Assembly: GCA_905182235.1 (NCBI GenBank)
Contig: CAJJAM010000016.1
Span: forward strand, 1 to 64,000
Direction: 5' to 3'
Origin: SAR86 cluster bacterium SAR86B
Lineage (GTDB): Bacteria > Pseudomonadota > Gammaproteobacteria > Magnimaribacterales > Magnimaribacteraceae
DNA length: 64,000 bases
In this document: one piece after another, positions 10,170-19,287 of the stretch
How positions within the stretch are numbered: position 1 is the stretch's first letter
Layout of the letters: each line of letters begins with the position of its first letter
The notes under the pieces: generated by a model
What the model was told of the DNA's origin: nothing
Database searches by the model: none
The model's input: the letters and a program-made list of their open reading frames with translations, nothing else
Translations under genes and position numbers: made by a program

Positions 10170-10320
10170 TATTATTTCCTTATTTATTTATAAATTAAAT
10201 TAGTAACTCAACTATATCATTAATATTAATCGATGGAGGTCTGCAAAATCATCTATAAGGGATATTGAAACAGTTACTGATTAAGGTTAAAAGAATTAAT
10301 GATAAAAGGCTCATAGTCAG

Positions 10321-10333
10321 TATACTGCGCAGC
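10321..10333 (+). promoter_or_regulatory. putative rhlE promoter -10 with GCGC discriminator
   Basis: TATACT-GCGCAGC, 60 nt upstream of the rhlE ATG. Confidence 0.4.
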
Positions 10334-10392
10334 AATTCGGATAAACAATAATTAGATAACTGTCACAATCTTAGTTATCAACAAGAGATAAT

Positions 10393-11670
10393 ATGTCATT
10401 TAACACCTTAGGCCTTTCTCCTGAGCTTAAACAAGCCATTGAAAGTAAGGGCTATACCGATCCTTCTGAGATCCAACAACAGGCTATTCCTTCCATCCTG
10501 CAAGGTAACGACATTATGGCTGGTGCTCAGACTGGAACGGGTAAAACAGCGGCGTTTGCATTGCCTATATTGCAGAGACTGCAAAATGATGAATCCAAAA
10601 GAAGAAGGGTAAGAACTTTAGTCTTAGTACCCACAAGAGAATTAGCCTCCCAGGTAGGTGATAGTTTCAGAAGCTATGGTAAAAATTTAAGATTTAGGAC
10701 TTCTACTTTATATGGCGGAGTTAGTATAAAAACTCAGATTGATAAGCTTAAAAAAGGAGTAGATATTGTTGTAGCAACTCCAGGTAGACTTTTAGACCAT
10801 CTGGATAAAAGAACTTTAGATTTATCTGAATTGGAAGTGCTTGTTTTGGATGAAGCAGACCGAATGCTAGACATGGGATTTATTCGAGATATTAAGAAAA
10901 TTTTTAAATATCTTCCTAAGAAAAAACAAAACCTACTGTTTTCTGCTACCTTCCCTAAGGAAATACAGGCGTTGGCTGATAGTTTACTGAATTCTCCAAA
11001 AAGGATTCAAGTTGCTTCAAGTAATTCTACGGCAGATAAAGTAGTACAAGTTATTTATCCGGTAGATAAATCGAGAAAAAGAGAATTATTAACTTATTGC
11101 ATAAAAGAAGAAGGTTGGTTCCAAGTTTTAGTTTTTTCAAGAACAAAACACGGTGCGAATAAGCTAGCAAGTCAATTAAGCAAAGAAGGCATAAATGCAG
11201 ATGCTTTTCATGGGAATAAATCTCAATCCCAAAGAACCAGAGCATTAAAAGACTTTAAGGATTCTAAAACACAGGTTCTAGTCGCTACTGATATTGCAGC
11301 CAGAGGTATAGATATTAATCTACTGCCCCAGGTAGTTAATTTTGATCTTCCTTACGTACCGGAAGACTACATTCATCGCATAGGAAGGACAGCTAGAGCC
11401 GGTCAAGAAGGAAAAGCCGTATCTCTTGTAAGTGCTGATGAGCATAAATTATTGTCCGATATTGAAAGGCTACTTAAAAAAGAAATTCCTCGAGAAATTA
11501 TCCAAGGTTTTGAACCCACACAAAATTTAAGATCGGAACCTCCTAAGCCAAAACCAAATAATAGAGGGAAAGGAAGACCTCAAGGAGGCTTCAGGGGTGC
11601 AGGGAAAGGAAAACCTTCGAGAAGCAAAGGACCTTGGCATAAAAAAAGACCGAAGAAAAACTCTAATTAG
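10393..11670 (+). CDS. rhlE: DEAD-box ATP-dependent RNA helicase (RhlE-like)
   Basis: [46 protein letters not shown], basic C-terminal tail. Confidence 0.9.
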   Translation: MSFNTLGLSPELKQAIESKGYTDPSEIQQQAIPSILQGNDIMAGAQTGTGKTAAFALPILQRLQNDESKRRRVRTLVLVPTRELASQVGDSFRSYGKNLRFRTSTLYGGVSIKTQIDKLKKGVDIVVATPGRLLDHLDKRTLDLSELEVLVLDEADRMLDMGFIRDIKKIFKYLPKKKQNLLFSATFPKEIQALADSLLNSPKRIQVASSNSTADKVVQVIYPVDKSRKRELLTYCIKEEGWFQVLVFSRTKHGANKLASQLSKEGINADAFHGNKSQSQRTRALKDFKDSKTQVLVATDIAARGIDINLLPQVVNFDLPYVPEDYIHRIGRTARAGQEGKAVSLVSADEHKLLSDIERLLKKEIPREIIQGFEPTQNLRSEPPKPKPNNRGKGRPQGGFRGAGKGKPSRSKGPWHKKRPKKNSN

Positions 11671-11716
11671 ATTTTAAATCTTATTTCAGTGCTCCAAAAA
11701 TAATAAGTCAGCAGAT

Positions 11717-11941
11717 CTATTCGGACTCATACATCTCTCTCATTTTCTTCATGTCTTCCCTTTCTCCATCTTCTTTAGGTTTTTCTTGCGAATCAAAGGA
11801 TGGGTTAATATTACCCAGTTCTTCTAGCACTTCTTCTCGGGTAAACATTTCTTGTATAGGAAAAAGTGTCATTTCTTTTTCCCAATAAAGTTTACCAAAG
11901 ACAAGATGGAAAACCTTTTCTATAAATTCTTCATTTTTCAT
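11717..11941 (-). CDS. small acidic hypothetical protein
   Basis: 74 aa ORF with ATG, between rhlE and tRNA-Lys; no family recognised. Confidence 0.45.
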   Translation of the reverse strand: MKNEEFIEKVFHLVFGKLYWEKEMTLFPIQEMFTREEVLEELGNINPSFDSQEKPKEDGEREDMKKMREMYESE

Positions 11942-11971
11942 TTTTATACCTCAGAATTAAGACGAATAATC

Positions 11972-12047
11972 TGGTGCCCCCTGTAGGATTCGAACCTACG
12001 ACCAAAAGATTAAGAGTCTTCTGCTCTACCAACTGAGCTAAGGAGGC
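11972..12047 (-). tRNA. tRNA-Lys (anticodon CTT)
   Basis: Reverse complement GCCTCCTTAGCTCAGTTGGTAGAGCAGAAGACTCTTAATCTTTTGGTCGTAGGTTCGAATCCTACAGGGGGCACCA; 7-bp acceptor stem, loop CTCTTAA, encoded CCA. Confidence 0.95.
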
Positions 12048-12070
12048 TAAATTAATTCTCTAAATATTTT

Positions 12071-13528
12071 CTATTTAAAGCCAGAAGGCTTCATTTTATA
12101 GAAGTTAGTTTTACTTTCAAAAAGATGCGCTATTTTTAGAAGCTCTATGTCACCACGAGGCTTACCTACCAGCTGAACCCCTACGGGAAGTCCTTCTTTA
12201 GTGAACCCACCGGGAACGGAAATAGCCGGCAGTCCAGTGACCGTGATCATGCAACAAACTGACATCCAGTCTATATAAGTGTCTAATTTAGTACCTTCAA
12301 TTTCTTCTACCCACTCTTTAGAAAGATCAAAAGGTGGCACTTGAGCCGAAGGTAATAATAAAACATCGTATTCTTCAAAAAAGCTGGCCATTTTCGCATA
12401 GATATTGGTGCGAATCATTTCAGCTTTTATCATCTCGTCAATCGATAAGGATTGACCTTTCTTAATATTCCAAATGACTGTTTCTTTAGCGTATTGACGC
12501 CAGTTATCTACACTTTGATCTAACATTTTTCCCAAACCTCTCAAACCAACCGCTCGCTGGATTTGAAAGGCTTCCATGGCACCTTCTAAAGGAGGATCGG
12601 CGTAAGTTATTTCAGCGCCTAGGTTCTTAAAGGTATCTCCTGCTGCATGAATAATGTCCACAACTTGCCCATCAATGGGCAGCTCTCCCAGACAAGGGCT
12701 TACTGCAACCTTTAAAGGCTTATTTTTATTTATTTTATACGGGGTAAGCGCTTCTAAGAAATCTTCATCAGAATCAGATAAGTTTAAAGGGTCAGAAATA
12801 TCAGAACCAGACATAACGGACATAAGCAGTGCAGTATCTTGAACAGTTTTAGCCATGGGTCCGGTGGTTACAAGCCTTCCGTACCAAGCGGCTCCTAAAT
12901 TCTTCTGTGTCCTTCCGATGGAAGGTCTAAAACCAACAACATTACAAAAACTTGCCGGGTTACGAAGCGAACCTCCCATGTCGCTTCCATCTGCAAGAGG
13001 CAACATATCGGTGGCTAATGCTGCTGCTGCACCTCCGCTGCTTCCTCCAGCTGTCTTACTTAAGTCATAGGGATTGTGCGTAGCTCCAAACACAGAGTTG
13101 AAAGTATTAGAACCCAAACCAAATTCTGGCATGTTCGTGTGCCCTATAAATATCACTCCTGCTTTACGCATTCTCTCAGCAAGAGGGCTATCCTGAGTCT
13201 CAATTCTTTCTGCATACGGCTGAAACCCTAAGGTAGTTGCAAACCCTTTAATAGCCACTGAATCTTTCATTGCCATGGGAAGTCCATGCAGAATACCTCT
13301 TTCAGACAAAGGAACATTATCAGCATGCCTAGCCAACTCTATGGCCTCTTTTTCAGGCAGGAGGTTAACAATTGCATTTACTTGAGGATTGATCTGATTA
13401 ATTCTTTGATAGATATTTGTCATCAAATCTTCAGCAGAAACGTTACCGGCCCTAAGGTCTTCACAGATCGTTATAGCATCAGTCCAAATAGGATCAGGGA
13501 GTTCTGTTGGGTTAAAAATTTCTTTCAT
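12071..13528 (-). CDS. amidase (amidase signature family)
   Basis: GLPMAMKDSVAIKG...SKTAGGSSGGAAAALATDMLPLADGSDMGGSLRNPASFCNVVGFRPS. Confidence 0.92.
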   Translation of the reverse strand: MKEIFNPTELPDPIWTDAITICEDLRAGNVSAEDLMTNIYQRINQINPQVNAIVNLLPEKEAIELARHADNVPLSERGILHGLPMAMKDSVAIKGFATTLGFQPYAERIETQDSPLAERMRKAGVIFIGHTNMPEFGLGSNTFNSVFGATHNPYDLSKTAGGSSGGAAAALATDMLPLADGSDMGGSLRNPASFCNVVGFRPSIGRTQKNLGAAWYGRLVTTGPMAKTVQDTALLMSVMSGSDISDPLNLSDSDEDFLEALTPYKINKNKPLKVAVSPCLGELPIDGQVVDIIHAAGDTFKNLGAEITYADPPLEGAMEAFQIQRAVGLRGLGKMLDQSVDNWRQYAKETVIWNIKKGQSLSIDEMIKAEMIRTNIYAKMASFFEEYDVLLLPSAQVPPFDLSKEWVEEIEGTKLDTYIDWMSVCCMITVTGLPAISVPGGFTKEGLPVGVQLVGKPRGDIELLKIAHLFESKTNFYKMKPSGFK

Positions 13529-13652
13529 CTTGTTTTATTAATCTTCGGTTACAGGCGGGCATTCTAAATAATGAAGATCTCTTAAATCAGCTTTATTCAT
13601 ATCTTTCACTTTGTCTAAATCTAAGTATTTTCTATGATAACATCATTAAATA

Positions 13653-14636
13653 ATGATTTTAGATTACGGACCAGGTCCCACTGCAGATACCGAACAAGCA
13701 AAAATAGACTTAAGAAAATTTGGATTTTGTCTTATAAAAGACGCTATAACCGGTGAATTCTTTACAGAATCAAAAGCCAGACTTCTTGAACAGGCTACCG
13801 CAGAAGAAGAAATGGGTTTATCTTTTAGAGACGGAGGTCCAGACCAAGAAATAAAAATGAAAGACGATAGAATTGACCAATCTTCATTCAGTAAAGGAAA
13901 TGGCGGGGTCAATCAAAGGTTATGGATGTTAGCCAACAAAGGAAAGTGCTTTAGAGATATGATTGTTCATCCTCTAGTGGATGAATTAGTTGGTCATATT
14001 CTTGGGCAAGAATTTATTCTTTCCACGCATTCAGCAAATATAGCCAAGCCTGGGGGCGTAAGAATGGGACTTCACACAGATCAATGGTGGATGCCGCAAC
14101 CTATCAAGCCTCAAGAAGACTATCTAAGACCATCAGAAATAAAAAGATCGGCAGCTTCTTCTTTTGTAGAACCAGATAAGACCCTAGGAATTTCTCCACC
14201 GGTTGTAGCCAATTGCATGTGGATGTTGTCTGACTTTTCAAAAAGTAACGGAGCCACTGAATTAGTGGCTGGTTCGCATTTATCCGGTGCACATCCCAAT
14301 CAGCAAGATCAAACTATCTACCCGATATTAAATGCGGAAGCCAAAGCTGGAACGTTAATGGTTTTTGATGGGAGATTGTGGCACGGCACGGGGGCAAATA
14401 CTGGCAACTCAGATAGATTGGGCGTTTTAACCACTTTTTGCTCTCCTCAATTTCGTCAACAAGAAAATCAGACATTGGGTTTAGACAGGGATTTATGGGA
14501 ATCTTGCTCAGAAAAACTAAAATCCAGACTTGGTTTTAAGGTTTGGAACGCTTACGGCAGAATTGAAAGCTCCATGGATCATATTATTGATATAGAACCC
14601 AATCGCATAAAAGAATTGAAGCCAAACAAGAAGTAA
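13653..14636 (+). CDS. phytanoyl-CoA dioxygenase (PhyH) family protein
   Basis: GLHTDQWW (HxD), MVFDGRLWHGTGANTGNSDRLGVLTTF. Confidence 0.85.
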   Translation: MILDYGPGPTADTEQAKIDLRKFGFCLIKDAITGEFFTESKARLLEQATAEEEMGLSFRDGGPDQEIKMKDDRIDQSSFSKGNGGVNQRLWMLANKGKCFRDMIVHPLVDELVGHILGQEFILSTHSANIAKPGGVRMGLHTDQWWMPQPIKPQEDYLRPSEIKRSAASSFVEPDKTLGISPPVVANCMWMLSDFSKSNGATELVAGSHLSGAHPNQQDQTIYPILNAEAKAGTLMVFDGRLWHGTGANTGNSDRLGVLTTFCSPQFRQQENQTLGLDRDLWESCSEKLKSRLGFKVWNAYGRIESSMDHIIDIEPNRIKELKPNKK

Positions 14637-14854
14637 TGTTCTTAATAAAAAAAACTATCCCCTTACTATTCTTATTTCTTCTTATAACCTCAGGGCAATT
14701 ATCTGCAAAAGGGTATTATTTATACGTAAAGCCTTGTATTGATTGCGGCTGGTTTCAATACCTTCAGCCTTTCAGAATACGAGAGCAATGTGAAACAGCA
14801 AGAAGTGGGATCTTTGTTAAAGGCATGACCAAATGCTTAAAAGAGGAAGAATAA
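14636..14854 (+). CDS. small secreted four-cysteine protein, unknown function
   Basis: 72 aa; signal peptide MFLIKKTIPLLFLFLLITSGQLSA then KPCIDC...EQC...TKC; start overlaps the PhyH stop (TAATG). Confidence 0.6.
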   Translation: MFLIKKTIPLLFLFLLITSGQLSAKGYYLYVKPCIDCGWFQYLQPFRIREQCETARSGIFVKGMTKCLKEEE

Positions 14855-14867
14855 AGCTTTATTCTTC
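14846..14867. terminator. 22-nt perfect palindrome at convergent gene junction, possible bidirectional terminator
   Basis: GAAGAATAAAGCTTTATTCTTC spans both stop codons. Confidence 0.45.
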
Positions 14868-15830
14868 TGCAGACGTGTACTTGCTAAAAAAAGACCAGAC
14901 TTCTTTGCTGGTATCAATGTCATTGTTTCCCGTCATTTCATAATTTACATAATACCAAGCAAGAGGGTTCTTCCACCACTTCACGTCCATCTTCCATCCT
15001 GGCCACGTATGAGTCCCGCCTTCCACTTTATAAAACCAGACTTCATTAACATTATCCTCAACGAAATGACGGTCAAAAGTAATAACACTTCCGTCTTCCA
15101 TATCTTTATCATCTAACTGGTTGGAATCCATTTCCGTTAATTTGTGTTGTTTTACCCAAAAGGAAATAGTTGAAGGCAAATCGTAATACGCTCCCCACCC
15201 TCCTTCATTCTTCATATCGCCTTCAAAAAGTGACACTTGATCTTCTGTTCCGTGTATCTCAAAAATTGGAATAGGTCTTAATGGATTACAAGATTCAAGA
15301 GTCTCTTTCATCATCACTCCGGCAATTGGAGCCACTGCCCTAAACAAATCTGAAGAAGTGCATGCTAAAAGGAAACTCATATCTCCGCCATTAGACATAC
15401 CAGTAGCAAAGGTCTTTTCTGAGCTAGTCCGGTAAGTAATTTGAAGCTGCGTCACCAGGGCTCTAATATAAGCAACGTCATCAACCGTAGATTCTGCATG
15501 GAAATCATAACCTACATTAAAAAAAGTATTTTCACGTGTATCAACTGTCCCTTGAGGATAAACAATCACAAAGCCATTCTGGTCTGCTAAATTGTTCATT
15601 TTTGAGTAATCCATAATGCCTTTAGCCGAACCGGTATAGCCGTGAATTACTACCATCAACGGTGCGTTTTCCTTTAGCCCTTCAGGTACATGTAAAAAGT
15701 AAGAACGCTCTAATTCTTGATGCATTATTTTCTTTTCACCTGTAAAAGACTCAAAGCCCACTCCGGAATAAAGATTGCCTTGGAAAATAGTAAATAAGAA
15801 AGTGAGAAAAAATAAGATTATTTTATTCAT
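14859..15830 (-). CDS. secreted PHB depolymerase/feruloyl-esterase-like (LpqC-type) esterase
   Basis: Signal peptide, PLMVVIHGYTGSAKGIMDYS, FATGMSNGGDMSFLLAC, EIHGTEDQVS, GGTHTWPG. Confidence 0.85.
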   Translation of the reverse strand: MNKIILFFLTFLFTIFQGNLYSGVGFESFTGEKKIMHQELERSYFLHVPEGLKENAPLMVVIHGYTGSAKGIMDYSKMNNLADQNGFVIVYPQGTVDTRENTFFNVGYDFHAESTVDDVAYIRALVTQLQITYRTSSEKTFATGMSNGGDMSFLLACTSSDLFRAVAPIAGVMMKETLESCNPLRPIPIFEIHGTEDQVSLFEGDMKNEGGWGAYYDLPSTISFWVKQHKLTEMDSNQLDDKDMEDGSVITFDRHFVEDNVNEVWFYKVEGGTHTWPGWKMDVKWWKNPLAWYYVNYEMTGNNDIDTSKEVWSFFSKYTSAEE

Positions 15831-15911
15831 AGTTTTTTAAATTATTACGGAAAACTATAGACGGATCAGCTTACTTTATACAAATCTAAATTTTCTGATA
15901 CTCTTACGCAC

Positions 15912-16973
15912 ATGACGCAATGGACTAAAGACAAAGCTGATTCTTGGTACGGAAAACAACCGTGGTTGGTTGGATGCAACTTCTTACCGAGCTCAGCCAT
16001 TAATCAACTGGAAATGTTTCAAGATGAAACATTTGATATTGATTTAATAAATAAAGAAATAGGATGGGCAAAAGATCTTGGTTTCAATAGCTTAAGAGTT
16101 TATTTGCATGATCTGCTGTGGGACGATCCAAACAATTTTTCTAATAAATTGGATACTTTTTTAGATGTTTGCTCCACGAACTCAATCAAACCCATCTTAG
16201 TTTTATTCGATGACTGCCACAGGCCTTACCCAAAAAAAGGGAGGCAACCATTACCGGTTACTGGTGTGCATAACTCTGGCTGGAAGCAAAGTCCAGGAAT
16301 GGAACTGGTTCATGCAATTCATGACGAAACAATCACGCCAGCAGAATTAATAAGACTCGAAACTTTTGTAAAAGGAATTCTAAAAAAATACAAAACAGAT
16401 AATAGGATTTTAATGTGGGATTTGTATAATGAACCCGGTCAGTTTGGAGTTGGAGAAAAATCTCTAACACTTCTTAAGCTAACCTGGGAGTGGGCTCAAT
16501 CTATAAGACCTTCTCAGCCGTTAACGTCTTGCATGGATGGGTCTGTTGGAGAAGAAATCATTGAACTGAATGCCAAGAATTCAGACGTTATAACATTTCA
16601 TACCTACGAATCAGGCAAACTTGAGGAGACCATAGTTAAACTAAAGAAAATAGGAAGGCCTGTAATGTGCACAGAGTACATGGCAAGAGAATTTGGTACT
16701 ACATTTCAATTCAGTATGCCTATTTTTAAAAATTACAATATTGGTTGTTATAACTGGGGCTTAGTTGCCGGCAAGAGCCAAACCCATTTTGGATGGGCAA
16801 CCATATTGGACCTTCATAAGAAAAAGGAGAACGGAGACCTTCTTCAAGAGGGAGATAACATTCCTGAACCCAAAGTCTGGTTTCACGATATCCTTAGAGT
16901 GAACGGATCCCCTTACGATAAAGAAGAAGTCGCTTTTATAAAGAAAATAACCGCTTTTAAAAAACCGCTATAG
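15912..16973 (+). CDS. glycoside-hydrolase-like (beta/alpha)8 protein (cellulase/xylanase-type annotation)
   Basis: LGFNSLRVYLHDLLW, RILMWDLYNEPGQ (NEP acid), RPVMCTEYMAREFGTTF. Confidence 0.75.
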   Translation: MTQWTKDKADSWYGKQPWLVGCNFLPSSAINQLEMFQDETFDIDLINKEIGWAKDLGFNSLRVYLHDLLWDDPNNFSNKLDTFLDVCSTNSIKPILVLFDDCHRPYPKKGRQPLPVTGVHNSGWKQSPGMELVHAIHDETITPAELIRLETFVKGILKKYKTDNRILMWDLYNEPGQFGVGEKSLTLLKLTWEWAQSIRPSQPLTSCMDGSVGEEIIELNAKNSDVITFHTYESGKLEETIVKLKKIGRPVMCTEYMAREFGTTFQFSMPIFKNYNIGCYNWGLVAGKSQTHFGWATILDLHKKKENGDLLQEGDNIPEPKVWFHDILRVNGSPYDKEEVAFIKKITAFKKPL

Positions 16974-17961
16974 GGTTTAGGGGACTTCCTGTTGCTCCTT
17001 TAACTCTCATGGGGGCTGCTACAAAAAGGAAAGTATTTCTTTTTTCCTTAGTGGCAACACGAGCTAATTCTTCTAAATCTAAATTATCAAAAATTGGCAT
17101 GCCCAGCCCAACTAAAACCAATTCATGAAGCGGGTTAAGCCTGCCTTCTACGCCAGAAGGCATCACATCAGATACGCCATCACATCCTATTGCTGCTACA
17201 TCTCTCTCTTTCAACCAAGTTGCTACTGAGGCATGCATGCCCGCAGCTTCTTCAATAAAATTCCACAACCCGTCTATTTCAACTTGCTTCCAACGTCCGG
17301 TCCTAATAAGCAATACGTCTCCTGAAGAAACTTTAACTCTGGCTGCTTTTTCCCAGGCCTCTAAGTCTTCCACTGTTAGTGCTTGGCCTGGCTGGAGGTA
17401 ATCTTTTCCCAAGAATTTAGGGAAATCCATTAAAACCCCTCTGGTGAAGATTCCTTCTTTACCAATATTCTCTATTCCTAGGTTGCTAAAACCATTAGGT
17501 ATATTAGGATCAAAAGGAAACCCGTTGTACATTTTTCCTTTCACAGCAAAGTGGTTAATTCCGTCTAAATGAGAATGTCCAAACCCATGGTAATCAATTT
17601 TGAATACATCCCCGGCTGCTTGTGTTGCACCCATTTCTAGCCCTTCAAATGACTCTTCTCCTCCAAAAACAAAGACTTCATGCTCAAAAGGTTTTTGATT
17701 AACCATGTCTTGGACCTTGTTGAGTTCTAGCGCTAACGATACAGATATCCCTTTCTTGACCAGTCTAGAAGCTTTTACTTTTTTTCTTGGTGTTATGGTA
17801 TTGAGAGTTCCTAACTGATCGTCATCACCCCATCTGCCCCAATTAGATATATCTTTAAGGATCTGATTAAATTCCTTGTCGTCCATGGGTGCTGGATCTC
17901 CCAGAGCAAAGCTGCTCAATGAAAATACGGACACCAGCATTAGTAAAATTAAACCTTTCAT
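16957..17961 (-). CDS. cyclase family metal-dependent hydrolase, exported
   Basis: Signal peptide; GFGHSHLDGINHFAVKGKMYNG resembles the cyclase-family HxGTHxDxxxH motif; GDVLLIRTG. Confidence 0.82.
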   Translation of the reverse strand: MKGLILLMLVSVFSLSSFALGDPAPMDDKEFNQILKDISNWGRWGDDDQLGTLNTITPRKKVKASRLVKKGISVSLALELNKVQDMVNQKPFEHEVFVFGGEESFEGLEMGATQAAGDVFKIDYHGFGHSHLDGINHFAVKGKMYNGFPFDPNIPNGFSNLGIENIGKEGIFTRGVLMDFPKFLGKDYLQPGQALTVEDLEAWEKAARVKVSSGDVLLIRTGRWKQVEIDGLWNFIEEAAGMHASVATWLKERDVAAIGCDGVSDVMPSGVEGRLNPLHELVLVGLGMPIFDNLDLEELARVATKEKRNTFLFVAAPMRVKGATGSPLNPIAVF

Positions 17962-18092
17962 AAGACGCTCCTTTCTAAAAATTAATTATTGTCTATTTAT
18001 AACATCTTAAGAGATCAATATCTTAGTTTACAAATTATAAATTGAAAAATTACAATAAATTAACCTATAGTATTGATTGGATTGGAAGTTTT

Positions 18093-19274
18093 ATGGATAG
18101 AATTAAAGAATTTACCAAAGAGCATGTTGACCAAAACTCTACACAAGAGAACGGCTTGTTCTATGATTTCTTGCATTCTAAAGAGCCGTACCAATCTATC
18201 TTTAAGAACAACCCTTGGATGATACCGCCAGATTTAAAAAAACCTTTGGAATGGAGGGGAGATCATTATTGGGACACTACCGTTGCTAGAAAGCATGAAT
18301 ATTGGAAAGAATTTGACCTTCCGAAACCAACAAAAGATATTAATCAGATAAGGAAAGACTTCCTTGAATGGGGATTTGCATTAATAGAAGATGCTATGTC
18401 CAAAGAACAGACAAATAATTTTTTAAACCGCTTAGTAGAGCAAGCCGAAGGAGAACGACTAGCCGAAGTAGAAAATCTAACACCTTCGGGTCAATACGTT
18501 AATACCTTGATTAATAAAGGTAAATTATTTGTTCAATGCATTGAACAAGAACCTGAAGCCGTGCAAGCCGGGCCTTTAATTGAGCAGCTTTTAAATGAAT
18601 CTCTTGGTAAAGGATGGATCTGTCATAGTTTTCTTGCCAACGGCTCAGACCCAGGAGGCTACCCGCAAGGGCTGCACATGGATCAAGGACCTTTATCTCC
18701 ATGGATAACTCAAGAAGCTCCGGCTCTTGTTAATACCATGTATATCCCACAAGATATAAATGAGGAAAATGGAGGAACTCTTGTCATCCCCGGTAGCCAT
18801 AAGATAATGATTGAAGCTGGAAGTGACGGTCAAATCGGGAAGCTGCCACCTGCAATAAATTTAGAAGCTAAAGCCGGGACTGTGGTGTTTTTTGATGGGA
18901 GGCTTCTTCACGGAACTGGAGTTAATAGAACGGACCAGCCAAGATTTGTTGCTACCCAGAGTAACGTAAAATCTTGGATGAGGACTCAAGAAAATTGGGT
19001 ACTCTCAGTTGCTCCTGAAATACTTAAAGATGCCTCACCAAAACTGCTCCATAGAATTGGCCTCCAAGCTCTTACTTACGGAAGTACTATTGAAGGATTT
19101 GGCCTAGGAGCCAGCGGAAAAATTGGAGATAAATGGGGAGCAATTCAACAATTCAGGGTTGCTTATGATGAAGGAAACTATCAAAGAGTTAGAGAGCTAT
19201 CCTCCTCCTCAACTAAAGAAGAACTATCTAAGAGCTACACGGTAAAAACTGCTTGGAAAAACACTCGAAAGTAG
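18093..19274 (+). CDS. phytanoyl-CoA dioxygenase (PhyH) family protein
   Basis: GLHMDQGPLSPW (HxD), VVFFDGRLLHGTGVNRTDQPRFVATQ. Track start 18042 is TTG without an RBS; ATG at 18093 follows TTGGAAG. Confidence 0.8.
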   Translation: MDRIKEFTKEHVDQNSTQENGLFYDFLHSKEPYQSIFKNNPWMIPPDLKKPLEWRGDHYWDTTVARKHEYWKEFDLPKPTKDINQIRKDFLEWGFALIEDAMSKEQTNNFLNRLVEQAEGERLAEVENLTPSGQYVNTLINKGKLFVQCIEQEPEAVQAGPLIEQLLNESLGKGWICHSFLANGSDPGGYPQGLHMDQGPLSPWITQEAPALVNTMYIPQDINEENGGTLVIPGSHKIMIEAGSDGQIGKLPPAINLEAKAGTVVFFDGRLLHGTGVNRTDQPRFVATQSNVKSWMRTQENWVLSVAPEILKDASPKLLHRIGLQALTYGSTIEGFGLGASGKIGDKWGAIQQFRVAYDEGNYQRVRELSSSSTKEELSKSYTVKTAWKNTRK

Positions 19275-19287
19275 AATTAAATTAGCT

